NCBI GenBank assembly: GCA_024640185.1
Contig: JAHEFN010000019.1
Location: 1 to 14,738 of the forward strand
Length of the DNA: 14,738 bases
Direction of reading: 5' to 3'
Source: Gemmatimonadota bacterium
Lineage (GTDB): Bacteria; Gemmatimonadota; Gemmatimonadetes; Gemmatimonadales; GWC2-71-9
Shown here: positions 1-7,827 of the stretch, in pieces
Position numbering within the stretch: position 1 is the first letter of the stretch
Layout of the letters: the number at the start of each line of letters is the position of its first letter
The notes under the pieces: generated by a model
What the model was told of the DNA's origin: nothing
Database searches by the model: none
What the model saw: the letters and a program-made list of their open reading frames with translations, nothing else
Program-made: the position numbers and the translations under genes

Positions 1-1618
1 TGGGCACCAATGCCTGTCCCTGGCGAACGACGTAGCCACGATCCTGAATCGTGCCGATGATCGAGGCGTAGGTCGACGGCCGGCCGATACCGTACTCCTC
101 GAGCGCTTTGACGAGGGAGGCCTCGGTGTAGCGGGCGGGTGGCTTGGTCTCGTGTCCAACCGGCTCGAGTGAGGTGCATCGTGGCGTCGCCCCGATGGCG
201 AGGGGTGGCAACGCCTTGTCACGATCTTCCAGCGCCGCCTCGGGATCGTCGTGACCCTCGACATAGGCCCTGAGAAAGCCGGGGAAGTCGGTCCGCTGGC
301 CGGTGGCCCTGAACCGGGCGTCCTCCACCTCGATGTCGACGGTGGTGGTGGTCTTCTTGGCATCCTTCATCTGGCAGGCCACGGTCCGCTTCCAGATCAG
401 GTCGTAGAGCGCGAAGGCCTCGCCCGAGAGCCCGGTGTCGTCGGGGGTGCGGAAGTGGGAGCCCGCTGGCCGGATTGCCTCGTGGGCCTCCTGGGCGTTG
501 GCCACCTTGTTGGCATAGCGTCGCGGTTCGCTGGGCAGGTAGTCGGCACCGTAGAGCTGCTTGACGATCGAGCGTGCCGCGGTGACCGCCTGGTCGGAGA
601 GGGCGGTCGAGTCGGTCCGCATGTAGGTGATGAAGCCGTTCTCGTAGAGCTTCTGGGCCACCTGCATCGTCCGCTTTGCGCCGAACTTGAGCTTCCGATT
701 GGCTTCCTGCTGCAGCGTCGACGTCGTGAACGGTGCGTAGGGCCGCAGGGTGCGGGGCTTCTCCTCGACGGAGGTCACCCGCCACGCGGCATCGCGAAGT
801 CGTTCGACCAATGCGCTGGCCTGCTGCTCGTCGAGCAGCAGGACCTTCTTGCCCGCGGCGATCTTGCCGGTCTGCTCGTCGAAGTCCTTGCCGGTCGCCA
901 GTCGGGTGCCGCCCAGCGACATCATGGCGGCCTCGAAGGCGGTGCCACCCTCGTCGAGCGTCGCGGTCAGATCCCAATAGCTGCCGGTCCGGAAGGCGAG
1001 TCGCTCGCGTTCCCGGTCGACGATCAGCCGGGTTGCGACGGATTGCACCCGGCCGGCCGAGAGACCGAAGGCCACCTTCTTCCAGAGCAGCGGCGAAAGG
1101 GTGTAGCCCACCAACCGGTCGAGGATGCGCCGCGTCTCCTGGGCGCGCACCAGGTCCTGATCGACCTCCCGGGTGTGCTCAAGTGCTTCGCGGATCGCTT
1201 CCTTGGTGATCTCGTGGAAGACCATCCGCTTGACCGGCACCTTGGGGGCGAGCAGCTCCAGCAGGTGCCACGAGATGCTCTCACCCTCCCGGTCCTCGTC
1301 TGTCGCCAGATAGAGGACATCCGCATCGCGGAGCAGGTCCTTCAGCTCCCGGACCACCGCCTTCTTGTCGCCCGGGACGATGTACAGCGGCTCGAAGTCC
1401 GCCTCGACGTTGACCCCGAACCGTGCCCATTCCTCGCCCTTGTACTTGGCCGGGATCGACTTGGCATCGCCCGGAAGGTCCCGAACGTGCCCCATCGAGG
1501 CCGCGACGGTGAAGCCGTCGGGGAGGAATGCCCTGATGGTCCGCGCCTTGGTGGGCGACTCGACGATCACGAGGGCGTTGGGGCCGAGTCCTGTCTTGGC
1601 AGAGCGTTTCGGGGGCAT
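1..1618 (-). CDS. topA: DNA topoisomerase I, N-terminal 539 residues (cut by window edge)
   Basis: Type IA topoisomerase that relaxes negative supercoils through a transient 5'-phosphotyrosine link. The frame is open from the ATG at 1618 to the left edge. The TOPRIM domain is at the N-terminus: VIVESPTKA carries the catalytic Glu at residue 20, and the acidic triad TDEDREGE supplies D107, D109 and E111. The active-site tyrosine is Y332 in GFITYMRTDS. Near the edge, GIGRPSTYASII and QDRGYV match the conserved end of the catalytic core. I checked that start, triad, tyrosine and edge share one frame, so no frameshift is apparent. The rest of the core and any C-terminal zinc or DNA-binding repeats lie outside the window. 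An AGGA sequence precedes the start. It is the last visible gene of the minus-strand run, 102 bases after aroK. Identification is very secure. Confidence 0.97.
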   Translation of the reverse strand, partial: MPPKRSAKTGLGPNALVIVESPTKARTIRAFLPDGFTVAASMGHVRDLPGDAKSIPAKYKGEEWARFGVNVEADFEPLYIVPGDKKAVVRELKDLLRDADVLYLATDEDREGESISWHLLELLAPKVPVKRMVFHEITKEAIREALEHTREVDQDLVRAQETRRILDRLVGYTLSPLLWKKVAFGLSAGRVQSVATRLIVDRERERLAFRTGSYWDLTATLDEGGTAFEAAMMSLGGTRLATGKDFDEQTGKIAAGKKVLLLDEQQASALVERLRDAAWRVTSVEEKPRTLRPYAPFTTSTLQQEANRKLKFGAKRTMQVAQKLYENGFITYMRTDSTALSDQAVTAARSIVKQLYGADYLPSEPRRYANKVANAQEAHEAIRPAGSHFRTPDDTGLSGEAFALYDLIWKRTVACQMKDAKKTTTTVDIEVEDARFRATGQRTDFPGFLRAYVEGHDDPEAALEDRDKALPPLAIGATPRCTSLEPVGHETKPPARYTEASLVKALEEYGIGRPSTYASIIGTIQDRGYVVRQGQALVP

Positions 1619-1656
1619 CCGGTTCCTGAATGGTGGTGAGAATTGTTGCCGCTCCA

Positions 1657-1686
1657 CTAATACCGCCCCCCGCCCTGCCCCTGCAA
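1657..1686 (-). promoter_or_regulatory. Possible sigma-70-type promoter for topA
   Basis: On the minus strand a -35-like TTGCAG (1686-1681) is followed by an 18-base spacer and a -10-like TATTAG (1662-1657). This leaves a leader of roughly 30 bases before the topA ATG. A perfect TTGACA also occurs at 1716-1711, but no -10 lies at the right distance from it. The match is by eye and only moderate. The aroK-topA gap is otherwise without a clear terminator, so read-through from aroK is equally possible. Confidence 0.3.
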
Positions 1687-1720
1687 GGCGTGGTCTCGCA
1701 ATGCGTTTCCTGTCAACGCG

Positions 1721-2224
1721 TTACCAGTCGGCCAATCGGCGGGCTGCCTCGGCAACTTCCGTTGCAACGATTTCTGGTCGCCGATCGGCCGCGACTTCAG
1801 CACCGGCAAGGCGATACCACGGCTCCCGGTGAGCCAGCAGCTGGCGCATCCGTCCCGCTGGCGCCTCCGCCAACAACGGCCTCTCCGCACTGCCACCGAC
1901 CCGGGCGGCGGCCACCTCGGCTGTCACCGACAGATATATGGAGAGGGCGTGGGGGCTCGCCCCGACGAGGTTGCCCTCCTGGGCCGCCCAGCCACCACCC
2001 GCCGCGATCACCGCAGGCGGGCCATCCAGCAGCCTGAGCATCGTCCGCTGCTCTGCCGCCCTGAACGTCGCCTCCCCGTGGGTCCGGAAGATCTCACTGA
2101 CCGACACGGCACCGAGCTCCTCCACCACGGCGGCGTCGAGATCGTGCCACGGTGCGTGAAGGAGTCCGGCGACCAGCGGGGCGATGGTGGACTTTCCGGC
2201 CCCCGGGAGGCCGACGAGGATCAC
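1721..2224 (-). CDS. aroK: Shikimate kinase
   Basis: Phosphorylates shikimate to shikimate 3-phosphate with ATP, in the cytoplasmic shikimate pathway. It is a P-loop NMP-kinase-like protein. Numbered from the GTG at 2224, the Walker A is GLPGAGKS (residues 5-12). The shikimate-binding acidic pair DLD is at 28-30, the substrate-binding arginine is R55 in GEATFRAAE, and the Walker-B-like GGG is at 76-78. The ERPLL lid arginine and the late REPWYR motif follow. At 167 aa the length is normal. The start is uncertain: the GTG lacks a nearby Shine-Dalgarno and clips the residues that usually precede ILVG. An in-frame CTG at 2242 overlaps the aroC stop as CTGA and has GGAGGAGG four bases upstream (see findings). 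It lies directly behind aroC, so the two are probably co-transcribed and co-translated. Confidence 0.95.
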   Translation of the reverse strand: MILVGLPGAGKSTIAPLVAGLLHAPWHDLDAAVVEELGAVSVSEIFRTHGEATFRAAEQRTMLRLLDGPPAVIAAGGGWAAQEGNLVGASPHALSIYLSVTAEVAAARVGGSAERPLLAEAPAGRMRQLLAHREPWYRLAGAEVAADRRPEIVATEVAEAARRLADW

Positions 2225-2238
2225 GTGCCGCGGACCGG

Positions 2239-3459
2239 TCAGGCCCCCTCCTCCGGCTCCGGCTCCGACTCCGCCGCGATGGCACGGCGTGCCGTGAGGG
2301 AGCCGAGGTACCCCTCCATGTTGCGGAGGATCTCCCCGAGGGAATCGCCACCGAACTTCTCGAGTACGGCCTCCGCGATCACCAGGGCGACGAGTGCCTC
2401 GGCGATGACGCCCATTGCGGGCACAGCCGTGACATCGGAGCGCTCGCTCTGGGCATTGGCTTCGGCGCCGGTGTCGAGGTGGACGGTGCGGAGCGGCGAC
2501 ATGAGGGTCGAGATCGGCTTCATCGCCACCCTGACCACGAGCGGTTCCCCGGTGGTCATCCCCCCCTCGAGGCCACCGGCGTTGTTGCCCTCGCGGGTGA
2601 AGCCAGCACCTCGCAGGTTGCCGGGATCGCTGGTGATCGGATCGTGGACGGCCGAGCCGGGCCGGCGGGCCGCGGCGAAGCCCAGCCCGACCTCGACCCC
2701 CTTCACCGCCGGGATCGACATCAGCATCGAGGCCAGCCGGCCATCGAGCTTGCGATCCCAGTGGACGTGCGAGCCGAGCCCCACCGGCAGACCATCAACG
2801 ACCACCTCGATCTCGCCACCCAGGGTATCGCCGTCCTGCTTGGCCTGGTCGATCCGGGCGACCATCGCTGCCTCCGCCTCCGGGTCGAGGGTGCGTACCG
2901 GGGAGGGATCGCTGGCGGGATTGAGTGGCCGTGGCAGCGGCGCGGGCACCTTTGCCATGATGCCGCCGAGCGACACCAGGTGCGAACCGACATCGATGCC
3001 CAGGGCGTCAAGGAGCCGCTTGGCCACCGCGCCACAGGCGACCCGGGCCGTGGTCTCGCGGGCGGAGGCCCGTTCAAGGATGTCTCGGGCGTCTTGCCGA
3101 TCGTACTTGAGGACCCCGACCAGGTCGGCGTGGCCGGGACGGGGACGCGCCACGCGACGACGGCGGGCCTCACCGGGGGTGCCCTCCGCGGCCATCACGT
3201 CTTCCCAGTGCGTCCAGTCACGATTGGGGATCAGCATCGCGATCGGAGACCCGAGGGTCTCGCCGGCGCGAACCCCGGCCAACCACTCGATTCGATCCTG
3301 TTCGATCTTCATCCGAGCCCCGCGACCGTAGCCCTGCATCCGGCGATGCAGCTCGCGATCGACCCATGCGGCGTCGATCGGCAGCCCGGCGGGCATCCCT
3401 TCGAGAATGGCCACCAGCGCCTTGCCGTGCGACTCACCGGCCGTCAGGAATCTGAGCAT
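2239..3459 (-). CDS. aroC: Chorismate synthase
   Basis: Converts 5-enolpyruvylshikimate 3-phosphate to chorismate, the last common step to aromatic amino acids, folate and quinones. It needs reduced FMN. The 406-aa length is typical. Conserved signatures are present in order: TAGESHG (6-12), the Arg-rich run leading into RPGHADL (107-113), ERASARETTAR (129-139), and the late GGMTTGEP segment. The C-terminal helix, about 30 residues from IAEALVALVIAEA to MEGYL, is intact. The short Glu-rich tail is not a recognised motif. The ATG at 3459 has no recognisable Shine-Dalgarno. A TATCTT hexamer ends six bases before it, which would fit leaderless transcription (listed separately). It is followed immediately by aroK, and separated from pilQ by a hairpin, so aroC-aroK look like their own unit within the minus-strand run. 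Confidence 0.97.
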   Translation of the reverse strand: MLRFLTAGESHGKALVAILEGMPAGLPIDAAWVDRELHRRMQGYGRGARMKIEQDRIEWLAGVRAGETLGSPIAMLIPNRDWTHWEDVMAAEGTPGEARRRRVARPRPGHADLVGVLKYDRQDARDILERASARETTARVACGAVAKRLLDALGIDVGSHLVSLGGIMAKVPAPLPRPLNPASDPSPVRTLDPEAEAAMVARIDQAKQDGDTLGGEIEVVVDGLPVGLGSHVHWDRKLDGRLASMLMSIPAVKGVEVGLGFAAARRPGSAVHDPITSDPGNLRGAGFTREGNNAGGLEGGMTTGEPLVVRVAMKPISTLMSPLRTVHLDTGAEANAQSERSDVTAVPAMGVIAEALVALVIAEAVLEKFGGDSLGEILRNMEGYLGSLTARRAIAAESEPEPEEGA

Positions 3460-3465
3460 GCGAAG

Positions 3466-3471
3466 AAGATA
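3466..3471 (-). promoter_or_regulatory. Candidate -10 element for leaderless aroC transcript
   Basis: Minus-strand TATCTT fits the TANNNT pattern and ends six bases before the aroC ATG. Transcription would then start at or next to the A of the start codon. The lack of any Shine-Dalgarno before aroC supports this, but no -35 hexamer is visible, and a six-base match alone is weak. Confidence 0.28.
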
Positions 3472-3505
3472 GGCGGAGAACGGAGAAACGAGAGAGGGTG
3501 ACGGC

Positions 3506-3542
3506 TCAGGAGCCGACCTCCCAAGGGGAAGCCGGCTCCTGA
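3506..3542 (-). terminator. Hairpin between pilQ and aroC, probable terminator or attenuator
   Basis: Perfect 10-base inverted repeat: TCAGGAGCCG at 3506-3515 and CGGCTCCTGA at 3533-3542. The 17-base loop contains a further short TCCC/GGGG-type pairing. It begins about 30 bases after the pilQ stop. The minus strand beyond it is pyrimidine-rich but lacks a clean T run, so it may terminate weakly or simply protect the 3' end of the pil mRNA. Confidence 0.6.
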
Positions 3543-3571
3543 ATCAGTCTGTCGTCTACCGCCGTGTTGTC

Positions 3572-4891
3572 CTACTCGATCGGATCGTCGATGATCCGCG
3601 GCGTGACCATGATGATCAGGTCCTTGCGGTTCTCCCGGTCCTCCGTGAAGGAGAACAGCGAGCCGACGAACGGCAGCGAGGAGAGCAGCGGGATCCCGGC
3701 ACGATTGCGCGTCACGGTGGTGGTGTTCAGGCCACCGATGACCGCGGTCTCGCCATCGCGGACCAGCAGCGTCGTCTGGGCGATCTGCTTCGGGATGGTG
3801 AAGCCGAGGTCGGCAGCCGCGAGCGGCTGGATCGACGAACGCTCGGCCTCGATGTCCATCCGGATCTCGCGGCTGGCGGTCACACTCGGACGAACCTTCA
3901 GCCGGATACCCGTCTCCTTGAACTGCACATTGGCCCGCGGTGCCTGGTTGACCTGGCCGAACGACGAGGCGTCGATGACCCGCACCGGGGTCTCCTCACC
4001 GCTCAGGATATAGGCTTCCTGGTTGTCGAGGGTATGAATCACCGGCACCGCTTCGACGTCGGTGAGTTCGACCCGCTCGAGGGCACTCAGGAACGAGGTG
4101 AGTGAGAACCCGCCAATCGCCGTGGTGAAGGCCACCTCGAGGGCCGACCCGGAAATCAAGGCGTCGGCGTTGGTGATCGCCGACATGGCGTTGCCACCGA
4201 GGTTGACGACCTGTGAGTTCGGGTTGTACGGCGACCCGGTCAATGGATCGATCCGCTGCACCAGCCGGTTGAAGAACTGGTCGCTGGTCCCGAGGTCATA
4301 CTTGAAGCCGAGCTGCTGCAGGTCGGTACGATCGACGAAGATCAGCTTCGCCATGATCGCCACCGTCGGCGTCCGGATGTCGAGGGACTTCGCGAAGGCG
4401 ATGATCCCCGGCAGGCGGGTGCGGGTGTCGGTGATGATCAGGCCGTTGAGGCCGGTGTCGGCGATGACCTGGCCGCGATCCTTGGTGAGGAGCCCCTGGA
4501 TGTTCAGGGCCATCAACGAGGCCTTGGCGTAGTTCAGCCGGATCATCTCGGTCTCGAGCCGCTCGATCGAGTCGAGGGCCACCAACTGCCCCGGCGAGTC
4601 GATGCGCAGGATGCCACCCGGCATCTCGACGACCGACAGGCCGTGCACCGCGAGGACCGCCTGGAAGGCCTCCTCCCACGGCTTGTTGGTGAAGCGGGCG
4701 TCGACCGTGGCGGTGATGCCGGGGCCGAGCACCATGTCGCGGCCGCTGTAGTCCGAGAACGCCGCGATGACATCGGCCATCGGGGTCTGGTCGAAGGTGA
4801 CGGTGATCCGGGCATTGCCCTGCGCCAGGAGGGCGCCGGGACTGACCAGGAGCGTGGTCACCAGGAGTCGGCGGAAGAAGCGATTCATCAT
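3572..4891 (-). CDS. pilQ: Type IV pilus secretin PilQ (compact form)
   Basis: Forms the outer-membrane ring through which the pilus passes. The N-terminus is a Sec signal peptide with likely cleavage at LLA-QG (about residue 23). Residues ~27-97 look like an STN/N0 domain (ITVTFDQTPMADVIAAFSDYSG). Residues ~113-172 are an N1/KH-like secretin repeat (QVIADTGLNGLIITDT). The secretin beta domain follows from ~175, with VPVIHTLDNQEA, GETAVIGGL and the C-terminal signature KDLIIMVTPRII. The whole protein is 439 aa. Proteobacterial PilQ is usually much longer because it carries AMIN domains, and none is visible here. The ATG at 4891 overlaps the pilP stop as ATGA, which supports this first Met and indicates translational coupling. 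It is the last gene of pilMNOPQ; the promoter is presumably upstream of pilM. Confidence 0.94.
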   Translation of the reverse strand: MMNRFFRRLLVTTLLVSPGALLAQGNARITVTFDQTPMADVIAAFSDYSGRDMVLGPGITATVDARFTNKPWEEAFQAVLAVHGLSVVEMPGGILRIDSPGQLVALDSIERLETEMIRLNYAKASLMALNIQGLLTKDRGQVIADTGLNGLIITDTRTRLPGIIAFAKSLDIRTPTVAIMAKLIFVDRTDLQQLGFKYDLGTSDQFFNRLVQRIDPLTGSPYNPNSQVVNLGGNAMSAITNADALISGSALEVAFTTAIGGFSLTSFLSALERVELTDVEAVPVIHTLDNQEAYILSGEETPVRVIDASSFGQVNQAPRANVQFKETGIRLKVRPSVTASREIRMDIEAERSSIQPLAAADLGFTIPKQIAQTTLLVRDGETAVIGGLNTTTVTRNRAGIPLLSSLPFVGSLFSFTEDRENRKDLIIMVTPRIIDDPIE

Positions 4892-5397
4892 GGGGTCCCC
4901 GGGCGACGGAGCTGATAGGTCTGGCGGCGGACAGTGCCGAAGTCGTTCATCGTGAGCGTCGCCATGCCAGGCTCGATCGAGGCGACGTAGAGGCGACCGA
5001 TGCGGTCACCCTGGCGTACCGTGTGGCGGTCGTTGTTGCCGTTCTCGCGGAACACCGCGATCGACCGCGAGGGATCACTCGGCTGGTAGATCACCGAGGT
5101 GAGCACCACGTCGGCCAGTTCGGGGCCGCTCTGCTGGAGGGTGACGAGCGCCCGGAAGGGGTCGCGCGCCGTGCCGTTCCAGGAGTACACCTCGCGGAGC
5201 AACGGGCGCTCCCCGCGGGCCGCGGCGGTGTCGAACACGACCGCCTGGCTGGCCGGCGGGGCGACCGCCTCGGCCTGCGCCGCGGGGGCCGCCGTCTCGT
5301 CGATGGCGTCGAGCGCGGTGGTCCCATCGTCGGTCGCCGCCCCGCCGCACGCGGCGGCGAGGAGCAGCAGCGCCATGGCGGGAGTCTTACATGCCAT
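4888..5397 (-). CDS. pilP: Type IV pilus lipoprotein PilP
   Basis: Inner-membrane lipoprotein that links the PilN/PilO platform to the PilQ secretin. The N-terminus has a lipoprotein signal with lipobox LAAAC, putting the lipidated Cys at residue 17. An Ala/Asp-rich linker runs to ~60. The PilP beta domain follows, with the family's RDPF motif (NGTARDPFRAL), then VRQGDRIGRLYV and an IEPGMATLTM segment. The 169-aa length is normal. It overlaps pilO by 11 bases and pilQ by 4. An alternative start is the ATG at Met8 (5376), which would still leave a shortened signal; the longer form keeps the usual lysine before the hydrophobic stretch. Confidence 0.88.
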   Translation of the reverse strand: MACKTPAMALLLLAAACGGAATDDGTTALDAIDETAAPAAQAEAVAPPASQAVVFDTAAARGERPLLREVYSWNGTARDPFRALVTLQQSGPELADVVLTSVIYQPSDPSRSIAVFRENGNNDRHTVRQGDRIGRLYVASIEPGMATLTMNDFGTVRRQTYQLRRPGTP

Positions 5398-6010
5398 TGG
5401 TGGCCTCCTCCGGCGCCGCGGCCTTCACGTAGGACTTGAGCGAGAACTTCGCCTCGAGCATCGACAGGGTGTCCCCGAGCGTGCGCGCGGCCTCGTTCGA
5501 GGCGCGGTTGATCGCGACCGCCTGCGGCACCATGATGCGGCGCAGCGAGGCCACGTCGGTCAGGAAGTCACCCACCTGGTTGTAGCGCCCGATGACGGTG
5601 AACTGGTAGGTGTGCGTGTCGAAGGGCTCCGGCCCCGCCACCGGCGCGGAGGGCGTGAAGGTCTCGACCCGGAGGCCGTGGACCTTCGCCCGGATGTTGA
5701 CGTCGTCGATGAGGTTCGCGACCTCGCGCTGCTCGGGCACCAGGGAGCGGAGCACGCCGAGCGAGGCCTGGTAGGCCGCGGTCCGGGCCTGCACGTCCTC
5801 GACCGATTCCCGGGCGAGGTCGGCCTTGGCGCGCTCGACCATCGCCTGCACCTGCTCGAGGGTGTCATTGAGGGCCACCACACGCGCAGTGCGCGCCTGG
5901 ACGCCCTCCACCCCGACCAGGTCCAGCCCGGTCCCGGTGTACCCGACATAGCCGAGCAGGGCGGCGATCAGCAGCAGGAGCAGCGGTGTCGACTTGGGGG
6001 TGTCGGCCAT
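5387..6010 (-). CDS. pilO: Type IV pilus inner-membrane protein PilO
   Basis: Bitopic inner-membrane protein that pairs with PilN through its periplasmic domain to form the alignment complex. It has a short cytoplasmic N-terminus (MADTPKS), one transmembrane helix at about residues 9-25, and a charged coiled-coil-like stretch at ~40-85. A ferredoxin-like periplasmic domain follows, with THTYQFTVIGRYNQVGDFLTD, a typical PilO strand-helix signature. At 207 aa it has the usual size. The ATG is 2 bases after the pilN stop, with GGAG in the end of pilN as Shine-Dalgarno. It overlaps pilP by 11 bases. Confidence 0.92.
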   Translation of the reverse strand: MADTPKSTPLLLLLIAALLGYVGYTGTGLDLVGVEGVQARTARVVALNDTLEQVQAMVERAKADLARESVEDVQARTAAYQASLGVLRSLVPEQREVANLIDDVNIRAKVHGLRVETFTPSAPVAGPEPFDTHTYQFTVIGRYNQVGDFLTDVASLRRIMVPQAVAINRASNEAARTLGDTLSMLEAKFSLKSYVKAAAPEEATNGM

Positions 6011-6012
6011 CG

Positions 6013-6690
6013 TCAGTTCTCCACCACGGACTCGAGGATCGGGGTCGTCTCGACCTGCGACGAATCCGCCCGCGAGAACGTTGCCTGAATCGTGAACTGG
6101 GTCAGCGCGCGATTGCCGTCAATCACGGTCTTCGCCTCCAGCGGGAGGACATTCTCCAGCCAGGCGCTCGACTCCAGCCGACGCAGGAAGGTCGTGTAGT
6201 TGGCGAGGTCCCCGGTCATCCCGGCGATGCGCACCGATGGCGGTGGCATCGTCCCGTCGGGCGAGGCGGCCCCGGCGATGTCGGCGACCGAGGTCAGCCA
6301 GGTGTTGTCGGGCAGCGCATAGGCCACCTCGTCGAGGATGTGGGGCCAGATCAGCCGTTCGCGATCCACCGCCGAGATCGTGCCGATCTGGGTGAGGATC
6401 GAGTCACGGATCCGCTCCTCCTGCCGCTTCTGCCGGATGAACCCCTGGTAGAGCTCCTGCTCGGCCCGGGCCTCCTCGAGCTGCGGCTGGATCGTGCCGA
6501 TCTGGGAACTCGTGCGCCAGAACATGGCGCCGAGCCCGCCGGCCACGATGACCCAGGCCGCCACGGCCGCGATCTGCCACGGCTCCTTGATGCCGGCGGT
6601 GAGTCCCTTGAGCTGCTCCCCGATCCCGGCGAACGGCGAACCGCGCGTCACGCTGCGCTTGGCGCCGGGACGAAGGTTGATGTTGATCAT
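6013..6690 (-). CDS. pilN: Type IV pilus inner-membrane protein PilN
   Basis: Partner of PilO; its cytoplasmic N-terminal peptide docks into PilM. The sequence begins MININLRPG, which matches the conserved PilM-binding INL.P motif. A transmembrane helix spans about residues 39-57 (WQIAAVAAWVIVAGGLG), followed by a charged coiled coil (~64-100). The periplasmic Fimbrial-assembly domain contains PDNTWLTSV and a VRIAGMTGDLANYTTFLRRLE segment. At 225 aa the length is normal. The start has a strong Shine-Dalgarno: GAGGAGG overlaps the end of pilM, 7-8 bases before the ATG at 6690. It lies 13 bases after pilM. Confidence 0.95.
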   Translation of the reverse strand: MININLRPGAKRSVTRGSPFAGIGEQLKGLTAGIKEPWQIAAVAAWVIVAGGLGAMFWRTSSQIGTIQPQLEEARAEQELYQGFIRQKRQEERIRDSILTQIGTISAVDRERLIWPHILDEVAYALPDNTWLTSVADIAGAASPDGTMPPPSVRIAGMTGDLANYTTFLRRLESSAWLENVLPLEAKTVIDGNRALTQFTIQATFSRADSSQVETTPILESVVEN

Positions 6691-6703
6691 CGGTTTGGCC
6701 TCC

Positions 6704-7747
6704 TCATGCCGCCGCCCGGAGGGCGAGACCCACGGGGAGCATCAGGAGCGGCGCCACCTCGTCCATCGACAGGCCGTCGAAGGCGTCGGGCGCCACGTCG
6801 AGACGTTCAATCGGGTGTGCCGCCGAGACCTGCACCTTGAGCCGATCGGCGAGCACCTCGGCGAGGCCGGGGACGCGCGAGCCACCGCCGGTGAGGTACA
6901 CCCGCGACAGCTGCCCGGCCGGCTTGCCCGAGGTCTGCAGGAAGGCGGCGGCGCGCTCGATGCCGAGGGCCATCTCCTCGCCCCGCGCAGTCACGTGGGG
7001 CGCGAGGGCGGGATCGAGGTTGACCCCGCGCACGACCTGGTCGGCCTGTTCGGCCGCCATGCCGCGCTCGCGCTGGAGGTCCTCGCGCAGTCGCCGGACC
7101 CCGACCGGGAGGTCCCGGGTCAGGACCGGCACGCCGTTCTCGAGCAGGTTCACGACGGTGGTTTCATGGCCGATGTTGGCCAGCGCCACCACGCCGCGCA
7201 TCGCCTCCGGATAGTTCCGCTCGAAGGCGTTGTGGAGCGCGAAGGCCTCGACATCGATGATCTTGGCGTCCAGGCCGATCTCGGAGAGGAGCGCGAGCTT
7301 GGATTCGACCAGCTCCCGCTTCGCCGCGACCAGCAGCACCTGCATCTGGAGGCCGTCACCGTCGGGATCGAGGATCTGGAAGTCCAGTTCCACGTTCTCG
7401 GGGTCGAAGGGGACGTGCTGGTCGGCCTCCCAACGGATGACCTCCCGCGCGTCGACCTCCTTCATCCGATCCATCAGGATCTTCTTGATGATGACGTCCC
7501 GGCCGCCAACGGCGACGACGACGTGCTTGGTCTTGATCTGTGCCCGTCCGAGCAGGTCACGCACTGCGTCGGAGACGAGCTGCGGATCCATCACTTCGCC
7601 CTCAACAATGGCGTCGTCGGCTACCGGAGCGATGGCCACCTTCTCAAGGACCGGATGCCCGGTGTCGTGATTGATCACGACGGCCTTGAGGTAGCCGCTG
7701 CCGATGTCGAGACCCACCGTGGAGCTTGCGCGGGAGAAGAGCGCCAT
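6704..7747 (-). CDS. pilM: Type IV pilus actin-like ATPase PilM
   Basis: Cytoplasmic FtsA/actin-fold protein that binds the PilN N-terminus and helps couple the alignment complex to the motor side. The nucleotide-binding signatures are in order: phosphate 1 VGLDIGSGYLKAV (11-23), phosphate 2 VALANIGHETTVV (187-199), and adenosine motif VYLTGGGSRVPG (283-294). The PilM-specific block IRWEADQHVPFDPENVELDF at ~104-123 is present. The 347-aa length is typical. The ATG at 7747 has no good Shine-Dalgarno. It is the first gene of pilMNOPQ and follows a 184-base region holding sigma-54-like and sigma-70-like promoter candidates and two hairpins. Confidence 0.97.
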   Translation of the reverse strand: MALFSRASSTVGLDIGSGYLKAVVINHDTGHPVLEKVAIAPVADDAIVEGEVMDPQLVSDAVRDLLGRAQIKTKHVVVAVGGRDVIIKKILMDRMKEVDAREVIRWEADQHVPFDPENVELDFQILDPDGDGLQMQVLLVAAKRELVESKLALLSEIGLDAKIIDVEAFALHNAFERNYPEAMRGVVALANIGHETTVVNLLENGVPVLTRDLPVGVRRLREDLQRERGMAAEQADQVVRGVNLDPALAPHVTARGEEMALGIERAAAFLQTSGKPAGQLSRVYLTGGGSRVPGLAEVLADRLKVQVSAAHPIERLDVAPDAFDGLSMDEVAPLLMLPVGLALRAAA

Positions 7748-7780
7748 AGGAGCCCGGATTGTGCGGTGGAAGGTTGCCGT

Positions 7781-7810
7781 ACGGTACTGCCGTCACAAAG
7801 GTGAAGTCAA
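7781..7810 (-). promoter_or_regulatory. Possible sigma-70-type promoter for pilMNOPQ
   Basis: Minus-strand TTGACT (7810-7805), an 18-base spacer, then TACCGT (7786-7781), placing the start site about 30 bases before the pilM ATG. The -35 is good and the -10 is weak. It competes with the sigma-54-like element further upstream. Confidence 0.35.
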
Positions 7811-7827
7811 GCGATGTACCGATAACC

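Noticed and set aside
251..1639. Plus-strand 462-aa open frame opposite topA
   Set aside because: It lies antisense to a clear topoisomerase I with all catalytic motifs; the translation shows no domain and is a typical GC-rich shadow.
1711..1716. Perfect TTGACA as topA -35
   Set aside because: No acceptable -10 hexamer lies 16-19 bases downstream on the minus strand.
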